Shown piece after piece: positions 53,316 to 63,054 of a stretch of 64,000 bases of DNA (its first letter is position 1; each line of letters opens with the position of its first letter). The notes under the pieces were generated by a model. The model was not told the DNA's origin. It searched no databases and saw nothing but the letters and a program-made list of their open reading frames with translations. Both the position numbers and the translations under genes were made by a program. Source of the DNA: Parabacteroides sp. PH5-46 (GTDB lineage Bacteria; Bacteroidota; Bacteroidia; Bacteroidales; Tannerellaceae); NCBI RefSeq assembly GCF_029892785.1, contig NZ_JARXXA010000009.1, forward strand, positions 62,001 to 126,000. Direction: 5' to 3'.

Positions 53316-54599
53316 ATGAAAACAAACACTACCTCTTCTTCCGGAAAAAAGCCTTTAGTACCCAGGGAATTCCTTTTACCTTTTATCTTAATTACGTCAT
53401 TATTCTTTGCTTGGGGATTGGCTAATAATATGACAGATACCTTATTGGCTGCCTTTAAGAAGATCATGAGCATGACGGACTTCCAGACATCCTGGATACA
53501 AATTGCCTTTTATTTTGCTTACTTCTGCCTGGCACTTCCGGCTGCTATTTTAATTAAAAAAACAACTTATAAGACCGGAGTTGTGGTAGGGCTGATTATG
53601 TTTATCACAGGGGCTTTGCTGTTTTACCCTTGCAGCAAGACGATGGTTTACAGTCATTTTCTGATATCCCTCTACATTTTAGCCGGTGGCTTATCCGTTT
53701 TGGAGACAACAGCCAACCCTTATATTATCCTGATGGGGCCGGAAGAAACAGCTACCCGACGGCTTAATCTGGCTCAGTCGTTCAATCCGATCGGATCGGT
53801 AACCGGTGTTATCCTGAGTAAGTTCTTCATTTTATCCGGATTAGCCACTCATACGGCAGCAGAACGGGCGCAGATGAGCGCAGAAGAACTGAACAACATT
53901 CAGTCCGGTGAATTAAATGCTGTTATGGGACCGTATGTTGGAGTTGCCTTTGTACTAATAATCATCCTATTATTAATCGTTTTCACCCGGATGCCCAAAG
54001 CTTCGGACGACGACTCTTCCCTGCATCTTGCAGCTACATTAAAACGTTTATTATCCAACAAAAAATATGTTTCAGGAGTTCTTGCTCAATTCTTCTATGT
54101 AGGAGCTCAAATCACCGTTTGGTCGTTCACCATCCGCTATGCCATGAGAGAGTTGTCTGTCAATGAAGAAACAGCTTCTAATTTCTACATACTATCGTTG
54201 ATCGTATTTATTGGCGCCCGCTTTATCTTTACAGCTCTGATGAAGTACTTCCGCCCGATCCGCCTATTACTGTTTGCGGCTATTATGGCGGCTGTTTGCT
54301 GCGCTTTGGCCATTGGGCTGAGCGGCTATGCCGGAGTGATCAGCTTGGTGATGGTTTCCTTCTTTATGTCTTTAATGTTCCCCACTATCTACGGATTAAC
54401 AATAACAGGTTTGGGGGAAGATACTAAGATTGGAGGTTCCGGACAGATTATGGCTATTCTGGGAGGAGCTGTTATCACCGCTATACAAGGCGTTGTATCC
54501 GATGCTTCCGGCAGCATCAGCACCTCCTACATTGTACCGCTGGCCTGTTTTCTGCTGGTTGTACTATATAGTATCTATATGGAGAAAAAACACATCTAA
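53316..54599 (+). CDS. fucP: L-fucose:H+ symporter
   Basis: A 427-residue major facilitator protein with 12 predicted helices. FucP features are FLLPFILITSLFFAWGLANNM near the N-terminus (read in two parts), ETTANPYIILMGPEETATRRL in the middle, and SFFMSLMFPTIYGLTITGLG late in the protein. It would import fucose with a proton across the inner membrane. It lies between the NikR-like regulator and fucI. A related glucose/galactose porter function cannot be fully excluded, but adjacency to fucI favours fucose. Confidence 0.92.
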   Translation: MKTNTTSSSGKKPLVPREFLLPFILITSLFFAWGLANNMTDTLLAAFKKIMSMTDFQTSWIQIAFYFAYFCLALPAAILIKKTTYKTGVVVGLIMFITGALLFYPCSKTMVYSHFLISLYILAGGLSVLETTANPYIILMGPEETATRRLNLAQSFNPIGSVTGVILSKFFILSGLATHTAAERAQMSAEELNNIQSGELNAVMGPYVGVAFVLIIILLLIVFTRMPKASDDDSSLHLAATLKRLLSNKKYVSGVLAQFFYVGAQITVWSFTIRYAMRELSVNEETASNFYILSLIVFIGARFIFTALMKYFRPIRLLLFAAIMAAVCCALAIGLSGYAGVISLVMVSFFMSLMFPTIYGLTITGLGEDTKIGGSGQIMAILGGAVITAIQGVVSDASGSISTSYIVPLACFLLVVLYSIYMEKKHI

Positions 54600-54619
54600 T
54601 AATATAAAATAAATCTGCC

Positions 54620-56392
54620 ATGAAACATTCATTTCCCAAAATCGGTATTCGTCCGGTCATTGACGGGCGTCGGCGCGGCGTACGCGAATCTTTAGAAGAT
54701 ATGACGATGGGGCTGGCAAAACGCGTTGCCCAGTTGTATAGCGAAACACTTCGCTACCCCGATGGATCGGCTGTTGAGTGCGTTATAGCCGACACCTGTA
54801 TAGGTGGTGTAAAAGAAGCAGCCAATTGCGCAGAGAAGTTTGAAAAAGCAGGCGTAGGTGTCTCGCTTTCTGTAACCCCCTGCTGGTGCTACGGTTCGGA
54901 AACAATAGATATGAACCCTCACATACCCAAAGCAATATGGGGATTCAACGGAACAGAGCGACCCGGAGCTGTTTACCTGGCAGCCGCTTTAGCAGCCCAT
55001 ACACAAAAAGGGCTCCCAGCCTTTGGCATTTATGGACGCGACGTACAGGATGTGAGCGACCCATCCATTCCTGAGGATGTAAAGGAGAAACTACTCCGCT
55101 TTGCCAAAGCCGGGCTGGCTGTAGCCTTGATGCGTGGCAAATCCTATCTGGCCATCGGTACGGTTTCGATGGGCATCGCCGGTTCAATCGTAAATGCCGA
55201 CCTGCTGCAAGAGTATCTGGGAATGCGTGCCGAATATGTGGATAGTGCGGAAATCATCCGTCGCGTTCAGCAGAACATCTACAGCCAGGAAGAATACGAA
55301 AAAGCCCTGGCTTGGACAAAGAAACACTGCATGCCGAAAGAAGGAGAAGACTTCAACTCGGAAACCTATAAAAAGTCTCGCGAACAGAAAGATAAAGACT
55401 GGGAGTTTGTCGTTAAAATGACTCTCATTATCAAAGACCTGATGATAGGAAATAGCCAGTTAAAAGAAATGGGCTTTGAAGAAGAATCTATGGGTCATAA
55501 TGCCATAGCCAGTGGTTTCCAAGGCCAAAGGCAATGGACGGACTTCATGCCTAACGGAGATTTTTCTGAAGCGATCCTAAACTCCTCTTTCGACTGGAAC
55601 GGCATACGTGAACCATTTGTTGTAGCAACAGAAAACGACCATCTGAATGGCCTGTCGATGCTATTCGGTAAGCTATTGACCAACACTTCACAAATATTTG
55701 CAGACGTACGAACCTATTGGAGCCCGGAAGCCATTGAACGCGTAAGCGGATGGAAACCAGACGGAATGCTTGCCAACGGTGCTATCCACCTGATCAACTC
55801 CGGTGCCTGCACATTAGATGGTACCGGCCAGCAAACAAAAGACGGCCAACCGGTTATCAAGCCATTCTGGGAGATAAAAGAAGAGGAAGTAGACAACATG
55901 TTGAATGCAACCACCTGGTATCCCGCTTCACTGGAATACTTCCGGGGAGGAGGCTATTCTTCTCATTTCCTTACAAAAGCCGGCATGCCTATTACGATGA
56001 GCCGCCTGAATATGGTGAAAGGATTAGGCCCCGTACTTCAGATAGCTGAAGGCTGGACCGCTACATTCCCCGAACATGTATTTGAGGTGATAAACAAGCG
56101 TACAGACAAGACATGGCCTTCTACATTCTTTGTGCCGAGAACCACCGGAACAGGACGTTTCAAAGATGTATATTCTGTTATGAATTATTGGGGAGCCAAT
56201 CATGGAGCCATTAGTTACGGGCACATTGGCGCCGACCTGATCTCCCTAGCATCTATTCTATCCATTCCGGTTTGCATGCACAATGTAGATGAAGCTGATA
56301 TTTTCCGCCCATCCGCTTGGAATGCTTTCGGAGCCGACCTTGAAGGAGCCGACTACAGGGCATGTGCTGCCTATGGTCCGCCATATAAATAA
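54620..56392 (+). CDS. fucI: L-fucose isomerase
   Basis: A 590-residue enzyme converting L-fucose to L-fuculose with Mn2+. Length and sequence match E. coli FucI throughout ([66 protein letters not shown]). The manganese ligands are Glu near 338 (TEND), Asp near 362 (ADVR) and His near 528 (ANHG). It is the third gene of the operon. Fuculokinase and aldolase are not in the window. Confidence 0.96.
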   Translation: MKHSFPKIGIRPVIDGRRRGVRESLEDMTMGLAKRVAQLYSETLRYPDGSAVECVIADTCIGGVKEAANCAEKFEKAGVGVSLSVTPCWCYGSETIDMNPHIPKAIWGFNGTERPGAVYLAAALAAHTQKGLPAFGIYGRDVQDVSDPSIPEDVKEKLLRFAKAGLAVALMRGKSYLAIGTVSMGIAGSIVNADLLQEYLGMRAEYVDSAEIIRRVQQNIYSQEEYEKALAWTKKHCMPKEGEDFNSETYKKSREQKDKDWEFVVKMTLIIKDLMIGNSQLKEMGFEEESMGHNAIASGFQGQRQWTDFMPNGDFSEAILNSSFDWNGIREPFVVATENDHLNGLSMLFGKLLTNTSQIFADVRTYWSPEAIERVSGWKPDGMLANGAIHLINSGACTLDGTGQQTKDGQPVIKPFWEIKEEEVDNMLNATTWYPASLEYFRGGGYSSHFLTKAGMPITMSRLNMVKGLGPVLQIAEGWTATFPEHVFEVINKRTDKTWPSTFFVPRTTGTGRFKDVYSVMNYWGANHGAISYGHIGADLISLASILSIPVCMHNVDEADIFRPSAWNAFGADLEGADYRACAAYGPPYK

Positions 56393-56597
56393 GAAAATAA
56401 AAAAAAGGCCACCTCAACACAGAGACAGCCTTCCCCTACGAATTCAAATACATTCGTTATTCAATGATGATTACTCTTAAAAAGGTTAAATGTAGAAATG
56501 CCATTATCAATAATATACTTATATAATAGCTAATACCGTGCCAAAAAATAAAACGTAAAGGAAAATAGACTTAATCAGCTATCTATCAGCTATAAAT

Positions 56598-56630
56598 AAA
56601 AAATGCAGAAAAATTATCTCTGCATTTTTT
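56598..56630. terminator. Bidirectional intrinsic terminator after fucI
   Basis: AAAAAATGCAGA at 56598-56609 pairs with TCTGCATTTTTT at 56619-56630 around a 9-base loop. It lies between fucI and the opposing hybrid kinase gene. About 200 bases between the fucI stop and this hairpin show nothing recognisable. Confidence 0.88.
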
Positions 56631-56643
56631 ATTTGTGTTTTAG

Positions 56644-56679
56644 TGTGGAATCCCACCCCAGTTGGGGAATTTTTCCACA
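56644..56679 (-). terminator. Imperfect hairpin after the hybrid kinase gene
   Basis: TGTGGAA at 56644-56650 pairs with TTCCACA at 56673-56679, with an inner CCCC/GGGG stem. It is 10 bases past the kinase stop on the minus strand and just before the bidirectional terminator. Confidence 0.5.
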
Positions 56680-56689
56680 ATTCACATCC

Positions 56690-59131
56690 TCAGCTGATCA
56701 GATTTTCAACCTGGATTGCGATGTCTGAAGACTCTTTAATCACACTTTTAATTGTTTGTTCCCATTTTTTCTTGGGCAGGCGATTGGCCTCTAATTCCTT
56801 GAGTTTGTCAACAAGCGTATTTACTTCCATCATCTTCAATAAAGGAATCATTTTATGAGCAACCTTGGCCGCCTGTACCATATCTTTTTTGCTTAAGGCT
56901 TCTTCAAGCAAGGAGATATTCTTTTTTGTTTCTTCGGAGAAGGTTTTCAAAATATCTTTGGAAGCCTCTTTATCTTCCTCGGCAAAAGACAATAAGGAGG
57001 ATATATTTATCGGGTTAAGCTGAACAGATAATATCTCATTTAGCAACTGGATCAGTTCATTTGCCGTAAAAGGTTTATTCAGGAATCCGGTAAAACCTAC
57101 TTCTCTGTAATGCTCCTTTGTTTCTGCTACACTGGCTGAAAGAGCTACCACCGGGATGGTATCAGCACCCGGCAGAGCAGAATTGCGGATTTTCTCCAAT
57201 AAACCGTATCCATCCAGTCCCGGCATCTGGATATCCGTCAGTATAATATCGAAAGAAGCTGTAGCAAGTAAATCCAATACCATATGCGGATTGGTAACAG
57301 CTATCACATTCACCTGATTTCGCTTCAACAACTCTTCCGTCAGTTTTATTTGCGCCGTATCATCATCTACCAGCAAACAGTTTATTTTCCGGTCGGAAAG
57401 CAGCTTTACATCCTCCACTGCCTGTTTTGCTGATACTACTGCCTCGTCTGATAAAGGCAAGGGAAGTATCACCGTAAACTCGGAACCTTTGCCCAGAGTG
57501 CTGTTCAACGAAAGATTTCCTTTCATTAAAGAAACCAGTTTTCCGGTTATCGACAATCCCAAACCAAAACCTTCTGCTTTTTCTGCTCCGGCCAAACGGG
57601 TGAACTCTTCAAATATCTTCTTCTGCTCCGCTTCGGCTATTCCGGGCCCTTCGTCTTTAACCATCACGCGCAAAAGGGCTTGCTGAGGGGTATCAGGAAT
57701 AACAGAAACACTCATCAATACATTTCCTTTGGGAGTAAACTTGATGGCATTGGAAAGTAAATTGCCAATTACCTGCCGGATACGTACCGTATCCCCCATA
57801 TATGCTTGTGAATCGTTTTTATCCTCCAAGGCCATATTGAACTTCAGGTTCTTTGCCTGAGCCAAAGGCTTAAATCCGGTATAGATCTCGTTGAACAAAG
57901 CCGGGACGTGGAATGGCTTCGGGTGTATATCCATCTGTCCGGATTCCAATCGATGGAAATCAAGCAAATCATTCACCAACGACAGAATATGACTGGCCGA
58001 AACATTCATATTATCCAGATACTCTTTTTGCCCTTCTTTCGATTCTTTATTTTTCAACAAGTCTATATATCCTATAATAGATGAAAGCGGGGCACGTATA
58101 TCATGGGTGATGGTAAGCATCATCCTTTCTCTACTCACCAACAGATCTTGTGCATACTTGTTGGCTTCTTCCAACTGCCTCCGGTAATAACGGCTTTTAG
58201 AGATATCGCGAATCGTTAAAAAGAGGAATAGCAAGATAAAGAAAATCGCTATTACAGCAATGATAGCCAAATGCTTAGAAGCCTGATGAATCATATCCTG
58301 CTTTGTTTGCTCTTCCGCATACGAATTGAGCACCTCTTCTTCTTCTATGGCTACAAGTACACGATTAACCTCGTTGGCTATAACACTATTATCTCTTCGT
58401 AACTCATTCGTTCTGTCTGTCAATAGTTTTGTCAAGTTCGCACGCTCTAATGCGATATCACGCTGCACCCGGAGCAATACAGTTGTTATCTCCTCCGAAG
58501 GGTCATAATCAAAGGCTAAAGAATCAATCATCACATGATTGGTGGTATTTACATGGATAGCAGTATCAGCCTTTATAGGTACAAAGGCCTCTGCCAAACG
58601 TTTGAAAAAGCCTTTCTTCTCACGCTGTACAAGTACTGTATCCTTTTTATTTTCTTCCCGTTGCTGGATTTCGATCTGCTTCTTCAGCTCTCGCGAGATA
58701 GATAGTTCTTTTGCGATACTTTTTTCATAAATGCCTTGCATCTCGCGCATAGTTGTTAGCATCAGCCGGGTATTTTCACGCTTTCTGCCTAGCAGGATAT
58801 CAATCGTGTCTATCTTCCCCCAGTTGGTCGAGTCTACAGATATACGCAAGGTTTCCATCTGACGGGTCACCTTATCCATTGTTGCGTTAAACAACTCGTA
58901 CTCTTCATCGGCATTTGCCGAAAACTGAGTATAGGTTTCACCCTCATAAAGCAAAGACAAAACATTAGCTATCAGGTACACTTTCTCCCTGGCATCATTA
59001 TCCAGGTTTTTTTCTCCGGCTATTTTCGATACCAGGTTAAAGATATATAGTACAGCACAAGCAGCTATAATTATCAAAGAGACATAGCCTAGCACAACTA
59101 TCCTGGTCAGATGTTCTTTTTTTCCGGTCAT
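56690..59131 (-). CDS. Hybrid sensor histidine kinase with receiver and Hpt domain
   Basis: An 813-residue inner-membrane phosphorelay protein. Helix 1 (about 10-33) and helix 2 (about 288-310, IIAVIAIFFILLFLFLT) enclose a largely helical periplasmic sensor. The kinase histidine is in TITHDIRAPLSSIIGYIDLL (about 339), followed by ATP-binding motifs NAIKFTPKGN, DEGPGI and GFGLGLSI. The receiver aspartate is in LTDIQMPGLDGY (about 630) and the Hpt histidine in VAHKMIPLLKMM (about 755). The final phosphate acceptor, a separate response regulator, is not next to it. Its signal is unknown. Own -7 box at 59192-59199. Confidence 0.93.
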   Translation of the reverse strand: MTGKKEHLTRIVVLGYVSLIIIAACAVLYIFNLVSKIAGEKNLDNDAREKVYLIANVLSLLYEGETYTQFSANADEEYELFNATMDKVTRQMETLRISVDSTNWGKIDTIDILLGRKRENTRLMLTTMREMQGIYEKSIAKELSISRELKKQIEIQQREENKKDTVLVQREKKGFFKRLAEAFVPIKADTAIHVNTTNHVMIDSLAFDYDPSEEITTVLLRVQRDIALERANLTKLLTDRTNELRRDNSVIANEVNRVLVAIEEEEVLNSYAEEQTKQDMIHQASKHLAIIAVIAIFFILLFLFLTIRDISKSRYYRRQLEEANKYAQDLLVSRERMMLTITHDIRAPLSSIIGYIDLLKNKESKEGQKEYLDNMNVSASHILSLVNDLLDFHRLESGQMDIHPKPFHVPALFNEIYTGFKPLAQAKNLKFNMALEDKNDSQAYMGDTVRIRQVIGNLLSNAIKFTPKGNVLMSVSVIPDTPQQALLRVMVKDEGPGIAEAEQKKIFEEFTRLAGAEKAEGFGLGLSITGKLVSLMKGNLSLNSTLGKGSEFTVILPLPLSDEAVVSAKQAVEDVKLLSDRKINCLLVDDDTAQIKLTEELLKRNQVNVIAVTNPHMVLDLLATASFDIILTDIQMPGLDGYGLLEKIRNSALPGADTIPVVALSASVAETKEHYREVGFTGFLNKPFTANELIQLLNEILSVQLNPINISSLLSFAEEDKEASKDILKTFSEETKKNISLLEEALSKKDMVQAAKVAHKMIPLLKMMEVNTLVDKLKELEANRLPKKKWEQTIKSVIKESSDIAIQVENLIS

Positions 59132-59191
59132 TGGTGAATATTAATTAATAATGGCAATATATATAAAAACACTTTCTACTTACAAAAAACG

Positions 59192-59199
59192 CAAATTTA
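59192..59199 (-). promoter_or_regulatory. -7 box (TAAATTTG) of the hybrid kinase gene
   Basis: An exact match on the minus strand in the 78-base gap behind the AGCS symporter gene, 61 bases before the kinase ATG. Confidence 0.5.
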
Positions 59200-59209
59200 A
59201 ACAAAAAAT

Positions 59210-60895
59210 TTACTTCCTTTTAACTTTTGCCCAATATTCATTGATAGATGCTTTCACTTCTTTATGAAGCAGTAAGATACCGATCAGGTTGGGCAATGTC
59301 ATTAAAGCAATAGTCACACCCGAGAACGCCCATACAATCGTAGTATCGGTAAAGGAAGCCAGAAAATAAGTGGCGACATATATAATATGGAACAAACGCA
59401 CATATTTACTCCCCCACAAATACGTTACAGCCCTGTCGCCATAGTACGACCAGGCCACAGTAGTAGTAAAAGCAAACAGCAATAGCGATAAGGGGATAAT
59501 GTATTTTCCCCAATCACCTAAAAAGCCCTTTTTAAAGGCTTCAGTCGAGAGCGGTGCTGAGTGAGTAAGGGATTTTCCGGTAATAAAGAACTGGCTACCG
59601 ACTCCGGAAGAAAGGTCGATCCGTCCGTTCCTGACAAGGATCTCTCCGGTATAAAACTCGTCATTGTTTCTCACCTTCACTTCCTCGGCAAAAGAACGTG
59701 CATGGATCAAAGTAACCGTATTTCCGTCTAACAGTCCATCCCTTACAGACAAACTGCCCGAATAAAGAGGTATATTCTTCTTTCCCTGTATAAAATCGGA
59801 TACAGCAGCTTGCTGAACGGGATCGCTCTCTTGATAAACACCGGACAGTACAATCAGGTCGGCTTGCTGAAACTGATTCTCTGTTTTTTCAACCCAGGCA
59901 CCCGAAGAAAGGATAACCAAACCAGTTAGCAAACATATGATAATCGTATCGATAAATGGCTCAAGCAAGGCAACCATACCTTCGGATACCGGCTCTTCGG
60001 TTCTGGCTGCAGCATGCGCTATCGGCGCCGAGCCCTGTCCGGCTTCATTGGAAAACAATCCTCTGTTTACCCCTCTGTTGAAAGCCAGCACTACCGTAGC
60101 CCCCAGAAAACCTCCCATAGCAGCCGTCCCGCTAAACACATTGGAAAATATAGAAATAAAAGAAGGTATAATATGCTGATAATTATAAGCCAATACGCTT
60201 ATTGCCCCCAACACATAGACGACAGCCATAAAAGGAACCAGCCTTTCAGACACTTTAGCGATGCGCTTGATCCCACCAATAACAATTAAGGCCAGAAGAA
60301 AGGCCAGAACTGCTCCCGTAGCATAATGTTTGATCCCGAAAGTAGCAAACATGGCATTGGATATACTGTTGATTTGCGGCAGGCTACCGGTGCCAAAGGA
60401 TGAAAAAATAGTAGCGACGGCAAATATAGCTGCCAGCCAACGCATATTCAGGCGATTTTTCATATAATACATCGGACCTCCGGAGATAGTTCCGTCCTCC
60501 GTTTGCTCCCTGTATTTATGAGATAGTGTTACCTCTACCAACTTGGTTGTCATCCCCGCAAAAGCAGTCATCAGCATCCAGAACAAAGCCGATGGCCCAC
60601 CCAGATGAATAGCCAATGCCACACCCGCAATATTACCGGTTCCTACCGTACCGGACAAGGCCGTAGAAAGCGCCTGAAAGTGTGAGGTATCGCCTATGTG
60701 ATGTTCTTTGTCATACTTTCCGCTAAGAACACGTATAGCATGGCGAAAAAAGCGAATCTGCGGAAATTTAAGATAAAACGTAAAGAAAAAACCTGTCCCC
60801 AACAACAGAAAAACAAACCACTGAGAACCACCAAAATAAGAGTCTATTAACGAAAGGATATCATTTAATTGCTGCATTATATTGTAGTTTTTCAT
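59210..60895 (-). CDS. AGCS-family sodium:amino-acid (alanine/glycine) symporter
   Basis: A 561-residue inner-membrane transporter; the second Met (60877) is an equally good start. Family motifs are [62 protein letters not shown] (positions about 270-295) and [20 protein letters not shown]. Most AGCS proteins are 440-490 residues; this one has an insert of about 110 residues (about 335-445, including [20 protein letters not shown]) in a loop between helices, probably on the periplasmic side. It is divergent from the bifunctional nuclease gene across array C. Confidence 0.9.
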   Translation of the reverse strand: MKNYNIMQQLNDILSLIDSYFGGSQWFVFLLLGTGFFFTFYLKFPQIRFFRHAIRVLSGKYDKEHHIGDTSHFQALSTALSGTVGTGNIAGVALAIHLGGPSALFWMLMTAFAGMTTKLVEVTLSHKYREQTEDGTISGGPMYYMKNRLNMRWLAAIFAVATIFSSFGTGSLPQINSISNAMFATFGIKHYATGAVLAFLLALIVIGGIKRIAKVSERLVPFMAVVYVLGAISVLAYNYQHIIPSFISIFSNVFSGTAAMGGFLGATVVLAFNRGVNRGLFSNEAGQGSAPIAHAAARTEEPVSEGMVALLEPFIDTIIICLLTGLVILSSGAWVEKTENQFQQADLIVLSGVYQESDPVQQAAVSDFIQGKKNIPLYSGSLSVRDGLLDGNTVTLIHARSFAEEVKVRNNDEFYTGEILVRNGRIDLSSGVGSQFFITGKSLTHSAPLSTEAFKKGFLGDWGKYIIPLSLLLFAFTTTVAWSYYGDRAVTYLWGSKYVRLFHIIYVATYFLASFTDTTIVWAFSGVTIALMTLPNLIGILLLHKEVKASINEYWAKVKRK

Positions 60896-60935
60896 TTATA
60901 TAAGATATTGCAATATAGCAATTTATTTAGAAAAA

Positions 60936-61029
60936 GAATCGCGCCACATATGTCAAACGATCGAAACACATATGTAGAACGATCAAAACACATATGTAGT
61001 TTGATCACTCCACATATGTGGCGCGATTC
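60936..61029. repeat. Four-unit, 22-bp-period palindromic array (array C)
   Basis: ACATATGT occurs at 60946, 60968, 60990 and 61012, exactly 22 bases apart. GATC occurs midway, at 60959, 60981 and 61003, again 22 bases apart. The ends GAATCGCGCCACATATGT (60936-60953) and ACATATGTGGCGCGATTC (61012-61029) are a perfect 18-bp inverted repeat, with A5 outside on the left and T6 on the right. It separates two divergent genes. This is the most regular of the five arrays. Confidence 0.9.
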
Positions 61030-61071
61030 TTTTTTCAGCATCAGAACAATGAATGTAAACACAAAATATAT

Positions 61072-61079
61072 TACTTTTG
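61072..61079 (+). promoter_or_regulatory. -7 box (TACTTTTG) of the bifunctional nuclease operon
   Basis: An exact match ending one base before the ATG at 61081. Either the message is leaderless or translation begins at the GTG at 61099. Confidence 0.5.
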
Positions 61080-61080
61080 T

Positions 61081-61734
61081 ATGCAGTACGTAAATAGTGT
61101 GAATTTGAATACAAGAGTAAAATTAAGAGTTCAGGGATTAACAAACAGCCAGATACAATCCGGAGCCTATGCTCTGATTCTGGCAGAGGAAGCAGGACAG
61201 CGCCGCATCCCGATTATCGTTGGAACAGCTGAAGCACAATCTATTGCTATTGCACTGGAGCACATTACGCCTCCGCGTCCGTTGACTCACGATTTGTTTT
61301 CCGCATTCTTCAAATCGTTCTCCATCCGCTTGCAGGAGGTATTTATTTATAAATTTGAAGAAGGGGTATTTTATTCTGAGTTGCTTTTCAATGATGGTAT
61401 ACATCAGGTGAAGCTCGATTCACGTACTTCAGACGCCATAGCTATTGCACTTCGCGTACAATGCAACATTTATACCACAGAAGCGATTATGCAGGAATGT
61501 AGCGTTATGCTGGAAGACACCTCACTTTTTGACGACAGGGAGGATGAAGACGAATCAGCTTATGCTCTGGAGCCCGAAGAAATGAAAGACGAAAACCAAT
61601 TCCGAAAATGGCTCACCCTACTGGACGACGAGGAACTTAAAAGCAAACTGGAAGAAGCCATAGCCAATGAAAATTACGAATATGCCAAAATATACAAAGA
61701 CGAACTACATCGTCGGGAAAACAAAGGAGAATAA
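61081..61734 (+). CDS. Bifunctional nuclease (DUF151) with C-terminal UVR motif
   Basis: A 217-residue protein from the ATG at 61081; a GTG at 61099 (giving MNLNTRVKLRVQGL) is a good alternative because the promoter lies so close. The DUF151 domain (about 12-145) has the pattern SGAYALILAEEAGQRRIPI, EAQSIAIALEHITPPRPLTH and SRTSDAIAIALR. The last 40 residues form a UvrB/UvrC-like hairpin (LEEAIANENYEYAKIYKDEL). Homologues show RNase and DNase activity. It heads a run of genes with the CNT transporter, rsmE and an ABM lipoprotein. Confidence 0.9.
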   Translation: MQYVNSVNLNTRVKLRVQGLTNSQIQSGAYALILAEEAGQRRIPIIVGTAEAQSIAIALEHITPPRPLTHDLFSAFFKSFSIRLQEVFIYKFEEGVFYSELLFNDGIHQVKLDSRTSDAIAIALRVQCNIYTTEAIMQECSVMLEDTSLFDDREDEDESAYALEPEEMKDENQFRKWLTLLDDEELKSKLEEAIANENYEYAKIYKDELHRRENKGE

Positions 61735-61737
61735 CAC

Positions 61738-63051
61738 ATGATCGAACCTATGGGATTTAATATCACCTCGCTTTTACGTGGTTTATTGGGGATGATATCT
61801 ATTGTAGCTGTATGCTATCTAATGAGTTATAACAGGAAACGCATCGACTGGAAACTGGTAGGCGGAGGCTTACTTCTACAATTGATCCTGGCACTGTCTA
61901 TATTATATATTCCTTTTGTGGGATTGTTGTTTGAATGGGTCGGCAAGGCATTTGTCAAACTAATGGACTTTACACATGCCGGAATAGCCTTCCTATTAGG
62001 CCCTTATGCCGACAAAACCCAAGGTTTTAGTTTTCTGCTCCATTCGCTACCTATCGTTATTTTCTTCTCGGCTATCGTTTCCCTGTTCTACCACTGGGGG
62101 ATTATCCAACGCATCGTAGGGGCCTTTTCCTGGGTACTCAGACGTTTCATGAACATATCCGGTTCAGAGGGATTGGTAGCTGCCGGCAATATCTTTATGG
62201 GAATGACCGAATCTCCGGTGCTTATCAAAAACTACCTGCCAGCCATGAATCGCTCGGAAATATTCCTGGTACTGGTTTCCGGAATGGGAACTATCGCCGG
62301 TTCTGTAATGGGAGCTTATGTAGCTATGCTGGGAGGCGGTGATCCGGCGTCTCAGGTATTGTTCGCCAAGCACCTTCTTTCGGCTTCTGTAATGGCAGCT
62401 CCGGGTGCCATTGTTATAGCCAAAATGCTTTGCCCACAGACTGAAACAGTTACCGACACCATGATCCAGATGGAGCATGTGGGCGGCAAATCGAATGCAC
62501 TTGACGCCTTGGCTGCAGGTACTTCTACCGGTGTGAAGCTGATGGTTAATATAGCCGCCATGCTACTGGTATTCATCGCTTTGGTTGCCTTGGTCAATTA
62601 TATATCCTCCGACTTCATAGGCCGCTATACCGGTATAAACGAGTGGGTAAGAGATTTCACTAACGGCAAGTCGGAAGGGTTTACCTTTGAGTTTATCGTT
62701 GGAACACTTCTGTCTCCTTTCATGTGGTTGATTGGTGTTCCAACAGACGACATCATGCTCGTAGGCTCGCTTTTGGGACAGAAAACAATTCTGAATGAAT
62801 TCGTGGCATATGCCCAAATGGAAGAATGGAAAAATGCAGGTTTGTTTATCTATCAGAAGTCCATGCTGATGTCTACATACATTTTATGCGGATTTGCCAA
62901 TATATCATCCATTGGTATTTTAATAGGCGGAATCAGTGTTTTGGCCCCCGAAAAACGGGGCATGATCACTCGTTTTGGTTTCCCTGCCATGATTGGCGGA
63001 GCATTGGTCTCTATTATGTCTGCTACGATTGTTGGTATGATTATGGGTTAA
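61738..63051 (+). CDS. Concentrative nucleoside transporter (CNT/NupC family)
   Basis: A 437-residue inner-membrane protein. The N-terminal three-helix part, the nucleoside-binding motifs FLLHSLPIVIFFSAIVSLFY, GNIFMGMTESPVLIKNYLPA and SGMGTIAGSVMGAYVAMLGG, and the final Gate helices (CGFANISSIGILIGGISVLA) define the CNT family. It would import nucleosides with H+ or Na+. It begins three bases after the nuclease stop, so scavenging of nucleic acid fragments by the two is conceivable, although the nuclease is cytoplasmic. Confidence 0.93.
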   Translation: MIEPMGFNITSLLRGLLGMISIVAVCYLMSYNRKRIDWKLVGGGLLLQLILALSILYIPFVGLLFEWVGKAFVKLMDFTHAGIAFLLGPYADKTQGFSFLLHSLPIVIFFSAIVSLFYHWGIIQRIVGAFSWVLRRFMNISGSEGLVAAGNIFMGMTESPVLIKNYLPAMNRSEIFLVLVSGMGTIAGSVMGAYVAMLGGGDPASQVLFAKHLLSASVMAAPGAIVIAKMLCPQTETVTDTMIQMEHVGGKSNALDALAAGTSTGVKLMVNIAAMLLVFIALVALVNYISSDFIGRYTGINEWVRDFTNGKSEGFTFEFIVGTLLSPFMWLIGVPTDDIMLVGSLLGQKTILNEFVAYAQMEEWKNAGLFIYQKSMLMSTYILCGFANISSIGILIGGISVLAPEKRGMITRFGFPAMIGGALVSIMSATIVGMIMG

Positions 63052-63054
63052 ACA

